8,774 nucleotides of DNA from Candidatus Nanoarchaeia archaeon (GTDB lineage: Archaea > Nanoarchaeota > Nanoarchaeia > SCGC-AAA011-G17 > JAFCDX01). The position numbers and the translations under genes are program-made. This document shows, piece after piece, positions 1-6,864 of the stretch (position 1 is the stretch's first letter; each line of letters begins with the position of its first letter). The stretch covers positions 1-8,774 of the forward strand of contig JAQUND010000064.1 of NCBI GenBank assembly GCA_028717785.1. The letters run 5' to 3'. The notes below the pieces were generated by a model. That model was not told the origin of the DNA. It saw nothing but the letters and a program-made list of their open reading frames with translations, and made no database searches.

Positions 1-1178
1 ACCATTGGTTTAGTTGGTCTTAGTTTAACAATTGCTGTATCTCCATTCTTTAACATATCTGGATGATCTTTTATTGTTTCTCCATTTGCTGGATTAATTT
101 GTTTAACTAATTCAATAAATTGACATGCAATTTGTGCTGTATGAATATGGAATACTGGAGTATATCCAACAGTTAATACAGTTGGATGATTTAGTATTAC
201 AATTTGAGCAGTAAATTCGGAAACAACACTAGGTGGATTACTTACGTGACCTAAAACATCTCCACGAGCAATATCCTTTTTGTTTATTCCACGAACGTTA
301 AATCCTACATTATCACCTGGTAATGCTTCTGTTAATTGTTCATGATGCATTTCTATAGATTTAACTTCACCTGTTACACCACGTCCTTCCCTAGCAGGAA
401 CTACTATTACTTTATCATTAACTTTCATTATTCCAGTTTCAACTCTACCTACTGGAACAACTCCAATTCCTTGGATATTATAAACATCTTGAATAGGTAA
501 TCTTAAAGGTAAGTTAGTTGGTTTTTCTGGTTCCTTAAATAAATCTAATTGTTCTAATATAGTTGGACCAGTATACCAAGGCATATTTTCTGATTTCTTA
601 GCAACATTATCTCCTTTTAAAGAAGCTGTTGGAATGAAATTAACTTCATCAATTTTATAATTAACACTTTTTAATAATCCTTGAACATCTGCTTTTACTT
701 TTTCAAATTTAGCTTTATCAAAGTTAACCATATCCATTTTATTAACTACAACAGCTAATTGATTAACACCTAAAGTTCTACATAAGAATACATGTTCTTT
801 AGTTTGTTCCATAACTCCATCAGTTACTGCAACAACTAAAACACCAACATCAGCTTGACTAGCTCCTGTAATCATATTTTTAATAAAATCTCTGTGTCCT
901 GGAGCATCAATAACTGTATATTCATATTTATTAGTAATAAATTTTTTGTGAGATAAATCAATTGTAACTCCTCTTTCTCTTTCTTCTTTTAAATTATCCA
1001 TAACGAATGCGAATTCAAAACCAACTTTTCCTAATTCTTGCGCTTTTTCTTTTAATTTTTTTAATTCTTGTTCAGGAATATTTCCTGCATCATATAATAA
1101 TCTACCAACAGTAGTTGATTTTCCGTGATCTACGTGACCAACGAATACAATGTTCATGTGTGGTTTTGTTTTTGCCAT
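1..1178 (-). CDS. tuf: Translation elongation factor 1-alpha (aEF1A), 3' end cut off by the window edge
   Basis: GTPase that carries aminoacyl-tRNA to the ribosomal A site as a GTP complex. I translated the reverse strand: 392 whole codons are present, beginning [20 protein letters not shown] and running to a TKPM motif. About 40 C-terminal residues of the third domain should lie beyond the left edge. The G domain shows G1 GHVDHGKS (14-21), the GVTIDL effector segment with Thr72, G3 DAPGH (91-95) and G4 NKMD (146-149). Beta-barrel domain II follows with [21 protein letters not shown] (about 229-249), then domain III with [18 protein letters not shown]. The segment [14 protein letters not shown] lacks the insertion found in crenarchaeal and eukaryotic homologues, so it is of euryarchaeal type. 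There is no Shine-Dalgarno site. A TATA box 29-36 bases upstream predicts a leader of only a few bases. Identity is clear; only the end is missing. Confidence 0.98.
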   Translation of the reverse strand, partial: MAKTKPHMNIVFVGHVDHGKSTTVGRLLYDAGNIPEQELKKLKEKAQELGKVGFEFAFVMDNLKEERERGVTIDLSHKKFITNKYEYTVIDAPGHRDFIKNMITGASQADVGVLVVAVTDGVMEQTKEHVFLCRTLGVNQLAVVVNKMDMVNFDKAKFEKVKADVQGLLKSVNYKIDEVNFIPTASLKGDNVAKKSENMPWYTGPTILEQLDLFKEPEKPTNLPLRLPIQDVYNIQGIGVVPVGRVETGIMKVNDKVIVVPAREGRGVTGEVKSIEMHHEQLTEALPGDNVGFNVRGINKKDIARGDVLGHVSNPPSVVSEFTAQIVILNHPTVLTVGYTPVFHIHTAQIACQFIELVKQINPANGETIKDHPDMLKNGDTAIVKLRPTKPM

Positions 1179-1206
1179 TTTGAATAGAATTTTTATTTAT
1201 AACATG

Positions 1207-1214
1207 TATATAAA
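1207..1214 (-). promoter_or_regulatory. TATA box of the aEF1A gene
   Basis: On the minus strand this reads TTTATATA, the canonical archaeal box A, preceded by an A-rich CAAAACA that can serve as the TFB recognition element. Its centre is about 32 bases from the ATG at 1178. Transcription starting about 25 bases downstream of the TATA centre would give a leader of roughly 5-9 bases. A second AT-rich match (GTTATAAATA, 1203-1194) is only about 20 bases from the ATG and so fits less well. Confidence 0.7.
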
Positions 1215-1287
1215 TGTTTTGGTGATATAAATATTAAAAATTATTTTATTAAAGATATTTTACATTACTTAATAGTAGTTACAAATA

Positions 1288-1301
1288 GAAAGATTTAAAT
1301 A
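1288..1301 (+). promoter_or_regulatory. BRE and TATA box of the metalloprotease-like gene
   Basis: GAAAG (1288-1292) acts as a purine-rich TFB recognition element, followed by TTTAAATA (1294-1301). The TATA centre is about 25 bases before the ATG at 1323, so the mRNA is predicted to be leaderless. The same GAAAG-N-TTTA arrangement occurs before the 390- and 588-codon genes, which supports it as a real promoter element. A degenerate palindrome, TTACTTAATAGTAG (1265-1278), lies upstream. Confidence 0.7.
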
Positions 1302-1322
1302 GTCCAAAATTTAATTTATTTT

Positions 1323-2279
1323 ATGAAAACTAGATCTATTATTGAAAATGTATTAATTTCAGGAATGATAGTTTTAGCTAGTTTAAGAGGAATAGAATAT
1401 TATCATCAAATAAAAGAAGTACAAAAATTTAGAAATGAACAAATTGCTAATTTTGGAACTATTGAACAACCTAAATATTTAATTACGGCTAAATTTAATC
1501 AAGTACAAAATAGAAATGAAAATAAACCATTTAAAATAAGGTACAATTATGACGGAAGTAATAATATTAATTTAGAAATAAATTATAAAAATTTTAAAAA
1601 ATATTGTAACACTTCTTTTTTAGATAGTGAAACTCCATCAGATTCTCTTTTTCTTATAAACAAAAAATTAATAGAAAAAAATTGTAATACTAATTTCATA
1701 AATATGTATAAAAACGAAATTAAAAAAATAAAAAATAGTAAATTAAATGAAATAGAAATATCTAAACAAATATTTGAAGATTTAACAAATAAAAAATTTC
1801 CAGAATTTATTAGAATTAATAAAGAAAAAATGGATAATAGAGAAGGCTATCATTTCGCTTATGGAAAAAAAATTGCATTTAAAGATATATTTCCATTAAT
1901 GAATATATCTACAATTTTACATGAAATGGGTCATATGATTGTTCAATATGATGAACAAAATGACTCAGATGAAAGTATATTAGAAGAAGCCTGTGCAGAT
2001 GCATTTGCAAATGCAGGATTAGAATATTTAATTTCTAACCAAGATAATGTAAAAGAATTAGAAGACTATAATACATTATTTAAATATATAACAAATCTTC
2101 AAGAACAAAATTTTAAAGAAGGAAAAGATGATAAAGCTAAACATTATGCAGGGGCTACTTTATTTAATGAAACTCTTAAAATAATAAAAGATCCTTATGA
2201 AACCTTTAATTATTTGGCAACTGTTGGAAGTTTAGAAAATTTAAAACCAGAGATTAAAGTTGCAATGAAAATAAAATAA
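1323..2279 (+). CDS. Membrane-anchored HEXXH zinc-metalloprotease-like protein
   Basis: The 318-residue protein starts with a short basic stretch and a hydrophobic segment (about residues 6-22, IIENVLISGMIVLASL), a likely single membrane anchor or uncleaved signal. The long middle is lysine- and asparagine-rich and shows no family I recognise. It has two similar cysteine motifs, CNTSF (Cys95) and CNTNF (Cys121), which could pair in a disulfide if this part is outside the cell. The active-site motif ILHEMGH gives zinc ligands His200 and His204 and catalytic Glu201. The following EEACADAFANAGLEYL (221-236) matches the downstream glutamate helix of gluzincins, with Glu221 or Glu222 as the third ligand, somewhat like the ImmA/IrrE-type pattern. 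Peptidase activity is inferred from these motifs; substrate and exact family are unknown. The ATG is favoured because the TATA box lies 25 bases upstream. Membrane orientation is not clear from flanking charges. Confidence 0.75.
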   Translation: MKTRSIIENVLISGMIVLASLRGIEYYHQIKEVQKFRNEQIANFGTIEQPKYLITAKFNQVQNRNENKPFKIRYNYDGSNNINLEINYKNFKKYCNTSFLDSETPSDSLFLINKKLIEKNCNTNFINMYKNEIKKIKNSKLNEIEISKQIFEDLTNKKFPEFIRINKEKMDNREGYHFAYGKKIAFKDIFPLMNISTILHEMGHMIVQYDEQNDSDESILEEACADAFANAGLEYLISNQDNVKELEDYNTLFKYITNLQEQNFKEGKDDKAKHYAGATLFNETLKIIKDPYETFNYLATVGSLENLKPEIKVAMKIK

Positions 2280-2285
2280 ATAGAC

Positions 2286-2295
2286 TATATAAATA
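2286..2295 (+). promoter_or_regulatory. TATA box of the permuted GTPase gene
   Basis: TATATAAATA sits in the 34-bp gap after the metalloprotease-like gene, centred about 24 bases before the ATG at 2314. This again predicts a leaderless mRNA. No clear GAAAG element precedes it (the bases are TAGAC), so it belongs to a different promoter class from its upstream neighbour. Its presence argues that this gene does not depend only on read-through. Confidence 0.65.
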
Positions 2296-2313
2296 AGCTT
2301 TCTTTAGAATAAT

Positions 2314-3036
2314 ATGGAAAAATCTGAATTAGTTGATAGTGTAATAAGAAATTCTGATATTGTATTAATTGTTTTAGATGCTAGAATGATTAAAGATAGT
2401 ATGAATAAATATATCGAAGATAAAATTAAAAGATATAGAAAAAAATATTTATATGTTATTAATAAAATTGATTTAATTTCAAAAGAAGAACAAAATAAAA
2501 TTGATTTAGAAAATTCTGTTCAAATAAGTGCGAGACTTCATATTAATACACTAACTTTATTTAGAAAAATAAAAGAAATTTCTAAAGGTAAAGAAGTTAC
2601 TGTAAGTGTTGTTGGATTTCCAAATACAGGAAAATCAGCAGTTATTAATGCACTTAAAGGAAGAAGAAGTGCTCCAATTAGTCCAGTTAGTGGTTATACT
2701 AAAAATTTACAAAGAGTTAGAATAGATAAAAATTTGTTAATGGTTGATACTCCTGGTGTTTTTAATTATTCTAATAAAAAAGAAATAGTTTTACTTGGTG
2801 TTATTAATGTAGAAAATTTAGAAAATCCTGAATATACAGCAACGGAATTAATACAATCATTAAATGGACAAATTGAAAAATATTTTGATGTTGAAATTAA
2901 AAAAGATCATTTTGAAACTCTAGAAGAAATTGCAATTAAAAAACATATTTTAAAAAAAGGTGGATTACCTGATACAAAAAGAATGGCAGTTGATATAATA
3001 AGAATGTGTCAAAAAGGAAAAATAAAAATTAATTAG
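2314..3036 (+). CDS. Circularly permuted GTPase of the YlqF/RbgA (MMR1-HSR1) type, probable 50S ribosome-assembly factor
   Basis: The GTP-binding motifs appear in permuted order, which defines this group. After the DAR signature (22-24) come G4 NKID (50-53), G5 SAR (72-74), then G1 GFPNTGKS (101-108), a G2 threonine in SGYTKNLQ (Thr129) and G3 DTPG (145-148). The N-terminal VIRNSDIVLIVLDAR matches the family start, which supports this ATG. The C-terminal helical part ends GGLPDTKRMAVDIIRMCQKGKIKIN, with the family's usual 'KGG-pD--rA---i----GKI' tail, so the protein is complete. At 240 residues it is somewhat shorter than bacterial RbgA. Known relatives bind the maturing large ribosomal subunit and act as GTP-dependent checkpoints. 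That role is inferred here, and sits well near two elongation factors. A second NKID at 61-64 lies outside the expected beta strand and is probably chance. Confidence 0.9.
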   Translation: MEKSELVDSVIRNSDIVLIVLDARMIKDSMNKYIEDKIKRYRKKYLYVINKIDLISKEEQNKIDLENSVQISARLHINTLTLFRKIKEISKGKEVTVSVVGFPNTGKSAVINALKGRRSAPISPVSGYTKNLQRVRIDKNLLMVDTPGVFNYSNKKEIVLLGVINVENLENPEYTATELIQSLNGQIEKYFDVEIKKDHFETLEEIAIKKHILKKGGLPDTKRMAVDIIRMCQKGKIKIN

Positions 3037-3060
3037 TATTACTTTTAAGTAGGTACTAAT
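3032..3060. repeat. Nested inverted repeat across the stop codon of the GTPase gene
   Basis: ATTAGTA (3032-3038) is perfectly inverted by TACTAAT (3054-3060). Inside, TACTT (3040-3044) is inverted by AAGTA (3047-3051). The left arm contains the TAG stop codon (3034-3036), and the right arm ends just before the next gene's promoter. It could be a hairpin in the 3' end of the GTPase mRNA or a dimeric protein site. The half-sites TTAGTA/TACTAA are the same as in the palindrome at 5650-5663. In DNA this AT-rich, chance cannot be excluded. Confidence 0.45.
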
Positions 3061-3061
3061 A

Positions 3062-3077
3062 GAAAAATTTATAAATA
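3062..3077 (+). promoter_or_regulatory. BRE and TATA box of the 89-residue protein gene
   Basis: GAAAAA (3062-3067) followed by TTTATAAATA (3068-3077), centred about 25 bases before the ATG at 3097. A leaderless mRNA is predicted. A well-placed promoter is the main evidence, beyond the open frame, that this short gene is real. Confidence 0.7.
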
Positions 3078-3096
3078 TAAGTACAATATAAAAAAT

Positions 3097-3366
3097 ATGA
3101 AATTATCAATTAATCCAAAAAATTTACAAACAATATTAGAAGGTAAAGAGTGTAAAGAATCTATTGCATTTTGTGGAGAAGTTAAAGATGATACTCTTCA
3201 TTTGCAAGAGACTTATTCAGGTGGAAGTGTTTTTTGGCCATTAGCTAAAGGTTTAATTGATAAATCTACAGGTTATGTAAAATATATGGAAGAAAAAATT
3301 ATTTTATGTGGCGTTGCTAATAAACAAAATTACGAATTTGTACTTAAAGAAATAATTCTTAAATAA
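3097..3366 (+). CDS. Uncharacterised 89-residue protein
   Basis: I do not recognise a family. The protein is short, soluble-looking and has no signal or membrane segment. It starts MKLSINPKNLQTILEGKECK, probably a strand then a helix, followed by ESIAFCGEVKDDTLHLQETY, probably a beta hairpin. It contains three cysteines (19, 26, 71) that do not form a CxxC pair. The N-terminal layout (strand, helix, then an E-cG-like segment) faintly recalls the start of JAMM/MPN domains, but the HxH...D zinc motif is absent and I do not assign it. Coding is supported by codon usage like its neighbours and by a TATA box at leaderless spacing. It is separated from the GTPase gene by 60 bp containing an inverted repeat and converges on aEF2. 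Confidence 0.65.
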   Translation: MKLSINPKNLQTILEGKECKESIAFCGEVKDDTLHLQETYSGGSVFWPLAKGLIDKSTGYVKYMEEKIILCGVANKQNYEFVLKEIILK

Positions 3367-3371
3367 ATTTA

Positions 3372-3378
3372 TTTTTTT
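3372..3378 (+). terminator. Oligo-T stretch, probable terminator of the 89-residue protein gene
   Basis: A run of seven T lies six bases after the TAA stop, within the 32-bp gap between this gene and the convergent aEF2 gene. Archaeal RNA polymerase commonly terminates at T runs without a hairpin. On the opposite strand the gap is A-rich with no comparable T run, so the aEF2 terminator is not obvious here. Confidence 0.5.
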
Positions 3379-3398
3379 AAATATAATATTAATTAAAT

Positions 3399-5567
3399 TT
3401 ATTGATTTTCTGTTAAACCTTTTCTAGTTCTAATTTGTTTAATTATTTTTGCTTGTAAATCTTCAGGTAATTTTTCGAAAACTTGATCTACAACGAAGAA
3501 AACACCACGTCCACCTGTTGCACTTCTAACTTCATTACTTAATCCAAACATTTCAGCAACTGGTAATTTTGCTTTTATTGTAATATGTTCTTCTTCTTGA
3601 ATCATATCTAATAATTGTCCACGTTTGTTTTGAACTAATTTAGAAATATCTCCCATATGTTCTACTGGAGCTTCAATTTGTAAAATTTGCATTGGTTCGA
3701 ATAAAACGGCTTTAGCATCACGCATAGCATCTCTAATTGCATCTCTTACAGCAGGTAACATTTGTGCTGGACCTCTGTGAATAGCATCTTCGTGTAATTT
3801 ACAATCAACTAAATCAACTCTAATTTTAACTCCTGGTTCTCTTGCTAATGGACCTTCATTCATAACTTGTTCAAATCCATCAAGAACTAATTCTATAATT
3901 TCCCCAATATGAACAATACCTTTAGTTGAATCAACTAACATATTACCTTTGTAAATATCTCTAACATTTCTTGCATCTTTATTTTCATAACCAAGATCTA
4001 ATAATTTTTTAACTAAATCATCATCTTTCTTTTTAATTCTCATTTCTGGAATTTCTCCAGCTTTTATAGTTGCAGAAACATTTTCTTCTAATGGTCTTAC
4101 TTTGAAATATAATTTATTGTGTTTGTTTGGAGATTTACCTTCCATTTCTGCAGATTCTTTTTGAATTGCTTCTCTGTAAACAACAATAGGATTACTAGTT
4201 TTAACATCTAATCCTTTTTCTGTTTTAATTCTATTTTCTGTAACTTCTAAATGTAATTCTCCCATTCCTGAAATTAAATTTTCTCCAGTTTCTTCATTAA
4301 TTTCAATTTTAATAGAAGGATCTTCTTTACTTACTTGTCTTAAAACTTCAATTAATCTTGCTAAATCTGCTGTTTTTTTTGCTTCTATAGATTTTGTAAT
4401 AACTGGTTCAAAAATATGTTTAATAGATTCGAATGGTTCAATTGGATTACTTGAAACAGTTTCTCCTGCAAAAGTATCTTTCAATCCAACAACACCAATA
4501 ACATTTCCTGCTGGAATTTCATCAACTAAAATTCTTTGGGCTCCTTTGTAAACAGAAACTTGTTGTACTCTAATTGATTTTTTAGCCATGTTTAAATATA
4601 AATCTTGACCTTGTTTTATTGTTCCTGAGAATAAACGACCTGCAGCAACTTCTCCTGCATGTTTATCAATAACAATTTTTGTAACTACAAAAGCAACTGG
4701 ACCACTTGCATCACAACTAATTAATGATTTACCTTCTGTACTATCAATATCTCCATGCCAAATTTTTGGAATTCTATATTTTTGAGCTTCCATTGGATTT
4801 GGATGATGTTTAATACACATACTTAAAACAACTTGATGTAATGGTGCTTTATGTGCTAATTCTTTAAAAGTACCTTTTTCATAAGCATCAATTACATCTT
4901 TAAAAGATAATCCTGATTTCTGCATATAAGGAAATGATAAAGCCCAATTATGAAAAGCTGAACCAAATGCAACTGATCCATCTTGTACACTTACTTGCCA
5001 TTTTTCTTTAAATTCTTCTGGAGCAATTGATCTTATTAATTTATTAATTTCATCTATAATTTTAATAAAACGTTCCTGCATTTTTTCAGGAGTTAGTTTA
5101 ACTTCTTTGATTAAACGATCAACTTTATTAATGAATAAAACTGGTTTTACTCTTTCTCTTAATGCTTGTCTTAATACTGTTTCTGTTTGTGGCATAATAC
5201 CTTCAACAGCACAACATAAAACTATAGCTCCATCAATAGCTCTCATTGCTCTTGTAACGTCTCCACCAAAATCAACGTGTCCAGGAGTATCAATTAAATT
5301 AATTAAATAATCTTCACCCTCAGATTTATGAACCATAGAAACATTAGCTGCATCAATAGTAATTCCTCTTTGCTGTTCATCTTCGTGAAAATCTAAAGAT
5401 AATTGCTTTCCTGCTAATTCTTCAGAAATCATTCCAGCTCCTAATAATAAGTTATCTGAGAATGTAGTTTTCCCATGATCAATATGGGCGCACGTACAAA
5501 TATTTCTAATGTGATCTCTCTTTTTAGTTAATTCTTTTACTTGTTCAATAAATTTATCTACAGCCAT
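3399..5567 (-). CDS. fusA: Translation elongation factor 2 (aEF2)
   Basis: Ribosomal translocase that moves tRNAs and mRNA after peptide-bond formation, using GTP. The 722-residue protein is full length for the archaeal family. The G domain has G1 AHIDHGKT (27-34), the RGITI switch segment (67-71), G3 DTPGH (93-97) and G4 NKVD (147-150). Domain II includes IDKHAGEVAAGRLFSGT (300-316). Domain III has LISGMGELHLEV (431-442). Domain IV has the segment LHEDAIHRGPAQ (591-602), in which His597 is the residue converted to diphthamide in archaea and eukaryotes. The C terminus, KLPEDLQAKIIKQIRTRKGL, is family-typical, while the stretch ATGGRGVFFVVDQV just before it departs from the usual archaeal TSGKALWSTE. 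The start is supported by a minus-strand TATA box 27 bases upstream, so the mRNA is predicted leaderless. It is transcribed divergently from the 390-codon gene. Confidence 0.98.
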   Translation of the reverse strand: MAVDKFIEQVKELTKKRDHIRNICTCAHIDHGKTTFSDNLLLGAGMISEELAGKQLSLDFHEDEQQRGITIDAANVSMVHKSEGEDYLINLIDTPGHVDFGGDVTRAMRAIDGAIVLCCAVEGIMPQTETVLRQALRERVKPVLFINKVDRLIKEVKLTPEKMQERFIKIIDEINKLIRSIAPEEFKEKWQVSVQDGSVAFGSAFHNWALSFPYMQKSGLSFKDVIDAYEKGTFKELAHKAPLHQVVLSMCIKHHPNPMEAQKYRIPKIWHGDIDSTEGKSLISCDASGPVAFVVTKIVIDKHAGEVAAGRLFSGTIKQGQDLYLNMAKKSIRVQQVSVYKGAQRILVDEIPAGNVIGVVGLKDTFAGETVSSNPIEPFESIKHIFEPVITKSIEAKKTADLARLIEVLRQVSKEDPSIKIEINEETGENLISGMGELHLEVTENRIKTEKGLDVKTSNPIVVYREAIQKESAEMEGKSPNKHNKLYFKVRPLEENVSATIKAGEIPEMRIKKKDDDLVKKLLDLGYENKDARNVRDIYKGNMLVDSTKGIVHIGEIIELVLDGFEQVMNEGPLAREPGVKIRVDLVDCKLHEDAIHRGPAQMLPAVRDAIRDAMRDAKAVLFEPMQILQIEAPVEHMGDISKLVQNKRGQLLDMIQEEEHITIKAKLPVAEMFGLSNEVRSATGGRGVFFVVDQVFEKLPEDLQAKIIKQIRTRKGLTENQ

Positions 5568-5590
5568 GTCTCTAAAATGCTAGTCCAATC

Positions 5591-5605
5591 TTTATAAAGT
5601 TTTTG
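5591..5605 (-). promoter_or_regulatory. BRE and TATA box of the aEF2 gene
   Basis: On the minus strand this reads CAAAAAC followed by TTTATAAA (5598-5591). The TATA centre is about 27 bases from the ATG at 5567, predicting a leaderless mRNA. The A-rich upstream element resembles that of aEF1A (AAAAC before the TATA box), so the two elongation factors share a promoter style distinct from the GAAAG class. A further TTTATAAA at 5610-5617 is less well placed. Confidence 0.7.
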
Positions 5606-5619
5606 CAGATTTATAAAAC

Positions 5620-5633
5620 GAAAGGTTTAAATA
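5620..5633 (+). promoter_or_regulatory. BRE and TATA box of the 390-codon gene
   Basis: GAAAG (5620-5624), one base, then TTTAAATA (5626-5633). This is nearly identical to the element before the gene at 1323. Transcription should start near 5655, leaving a leader of about 20 bases that holds a Shine-Dalgarno site. The start point would fall inside the palindrome at 5650-5663. Confidence 0.7.
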
Positions 5634-5649
5634 CTAAAATTGTAGTTAA

Positions 5650-5663
5650 TTAGTAACTACTAA
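5650..5663. promoter_or_regulatory. 14-bp palindrome at the predicted transcription start, candidate operator
   Basis: TTAGTA-AC-TACTAA is a perfect 6-bp inverted repeat with a two-base spacer. It lies 17-30 bases downstream of the TATA box, where a bound repressor would block RNA polymerase, and directly abuts the Shine-Dalgarno site. An overlapping second inverted repeat, GTAGTTA (5642-5648) with TAACTAC (5654-5660), shares its bases. As RNA it could form a 5-bp stem with an AACT loop next to the ribosome-binding site. A sister palindrome occurs at 6865-6878. Confidence 0.5.
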
Positions 5664-5668
5664 GAGGT
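5664..5668 (+). promoter_or_regulatory. Shine-Dalgarno site GAGGT of the 390-codon gene
   Basis: GAGGT ends seven bases before the ATG at 5676. It is the only convincing Shine-Dalgarno site among the gene starts in the window, all others being leaderless or nearly so. It fixes the start codon choice and shows that this mRNA has a true leader. Confidence 0.7.
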
Positions 5669-5675
5669 AAATAAA

Positions 5676-6848
5676 ATGAAAGATATACCTTCTAATGAAA
5701 ATGGAAAGACAGAAAGTCATAGATTTGCTAATTTGTGTTATCTTACTTCTATGGCAACTAAATCTGGAAAAGGTAAAAGTGAAGATGTATTAATAACAGA
5801 ACATAAAATTTTAAAAAAATGGTGTGAACTTGTAGGTTTAGAATCTGGAATATTTTTAGATCAAGTTATTAAATATTTTCAAGATAAAGTAGAATATCAA
5901 AAAGCACAAGACATTATTACAGAAAACACTCTTTTACAACATCAACAAAGAGGAATAGAAGAACTTGTTGAAACTAATGAATTATCATTAAATCCAAAAG
6001 AAGTAAATGAAGCAATAAAATTTATTAAAGAATATAAAAATAAACCAAATCAACAAGAAATAGATTCTTCTTTAAAAGAAATTTTAGAAAAGCACAGATA
6101 CGATTTAGATTCAGCAGCAGTTCCATTAAATAATAATCAAATTAAAGAATTATTTGAAGTAGCAGATACAAATCTTAGAATTGATCAAGAAGAAAGTGAT
6201 TTACTTGGATATATTATACGTATGAATAATTTACCTAATGCAGTTCAAGAGTCTAGAGATATTGCTAATAAATTTTTAAAAAGATATTCTCAAGATAAAT
6301 CTTTATTATTATGTTTATCAGAAAAAGACTCACAAAAAAAAGAAATTATAGAACAATTAAAAACATTAGGTTATAAAATTGGATTATTAAATCCTTTAGT
6401 TAATGTTTGTCCGTTAATGGATGGTAATCAATTTAATCCAGATAAAACGGGTTCAGATGAAAATACTTTTAATCTTTATATTACTGAATTTGGAGATATA
6501 GAAGCTGAAAAAGGATTTAAACCAAATATGCTTATTATCGATCCAAAATCAATTATAGATCAAATTCCAAATTATAATGCAAAAAGAGATATAAGTTATA
6601 TTAAAGACGAATTAAGAAAAGTTTGTATGAGTTTTGAAAATTTAGGTAAAGATATTCCAATTATAGTATATGGTAAACAAGAAGATATTGAAACATTTAA
6701 AGATATGAGTTTAAATATTAGAACTTTAACAAGAGAAAACATTAATGTACTTGATTTAAATTCTGGTCAAGAAAAAACAGAAATACAAAAACTTCAAGGT
6801 CAAATTAATAATATATATGAATTACACGAAAGAAATAAAGCCTTATAG
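5676..6848 (+). CDS. Uncharacterised 390-residue protein with a helical N-terminal half and a C-terminal receiver-like domain
   Basis: No whole-protein family is recognised. Residues 1-205 are mostly helical and charged, without signal or membrane segments. Two stretches (about 17-70 and 150-205, the latter with EVADTNLRIDQEESDLLGYI) faintly resemble TerB-type helical repeats, which is a weak inference. Residues about 207-360 follow the order of a response-regulator receiver: beta-1 SLLLCLSEKD with acidic Glu216 and Asp218, helix 219-231, beta-2 YKIGLL, a 40-residue insertion, beta-3 PNMLIIDPKS with Asp289 at the phospho-acceptor position, beta-4 DIPIIVYG and beta-5 NIRTLT. The conserved Ser/Thr after beta-4 and Lys after beta-5 are not evident, so phosphorylation is doubtful. 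A final helix (365-388) could mediate coiled-coil pairing. The promoter, palindrome and Shine-Dalgarno site upstream support the start. The next gene begins 43 bp later with its own promoter and related palindrome, suggesting linked roles. Confidence 0.75.
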   Translation: MKDIPSNENGKTESHRFANLCYLTSMATKSGKGKSEDVLITEHKILKKWCELVGLESGIFLDQVIKYFQDKVEYQKAQDIITENTLLQHQQRGIEELVETNELSLNPKEVNEAIKFIKEYKNKPNQQEIDSSLKEILEKHRYDLDSAAVPLNNNQIKELFEVADTNLRIDQEESDLLGYIIRMNNLPNAVQESRDIANKFLKRYSQDKSLLLCLSEKDSQKKEIIEQLKTLGYKIGLLNPLVNVCPLMDGNQFNPDKTGSDENTFNLYITEFGDIEAEKGFKPNMLIIDPKSIIDQIPNYNAKRDISYIKDELRKVCMSFENLGKDIPIIVYGKQEDIETFKDMSLNIRTLTRENINVLDLNSGQEKTEIQKLQGQINNIYELHERNKAL

Positions 6849-6863
6849 AAAGCTTTATAAATA
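6848..6863 (+). promoter_or_regulatory. BRE and TATA box of the 588-codon gene
   Basis: GAAAG (6848-6852) then TTTATAAATA (6854-6863). The first G is the last base of the preceding gene's TAG stop, so the promoter starts exactly where the upstream frame ends. The TATA centre is about 33 bases before the ATG at 6892, giving a predicted leader near 9 bases without a Shine-Dalgarno site. The gene can therefore be transcribed separately from its neighbour. Confidence 0.7.
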
Positions 6864-6864
6864 G

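Noticed and set aside
611..630. Apparent G5 change in aEF1A (PTASLKGDN instead of the common P-I-S-A order)
   Set aside because: G5 is the least conserved GTPase motif and archaeal EF1A proteins vary here, including forms without the serine. It does not indicate loss of function.
819..832. Missing insertion in the aEF1A G domain compared with crenarchaeal and eukaryotic proteins
   Set aside because: The short [12 protein letters not shown] form is normal for euryarchaeal-type EF1A, so it is a lineage marker rather than an anomaly.
1179..1322. Possible small RNA or extra gene in the divergent intergenic region
   Set aside because: Apart from the two promoters and a degenerate palindrome, I see only AT-rich sequence with no stable GC-containing stem, T-run terminator or open frame.
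2494..2505. Second NKID motif in the permuted GTPase (residues 61-64)
   Set aside because: The NKID at 50-53 directly follows the beta strand KYLYVI, as G4 requires. The second copy lies in a charged loop and is probably chance.
3097..3366. JAMM/MPN isopeptidase assignment for the 89-residue protein
   Set aside because: Only the vague N-terminal layout fits. The HxH...D metal site is absent and the protein is too short for a complete domain.
5107..5310. Plus-strand open frame of 67 codons
   Set aside because: It lies entirely antisense within the G domain of aEF2, has no promoter at leaderless spacing and its product has no recognisable features. It is a shadow of the real gene.
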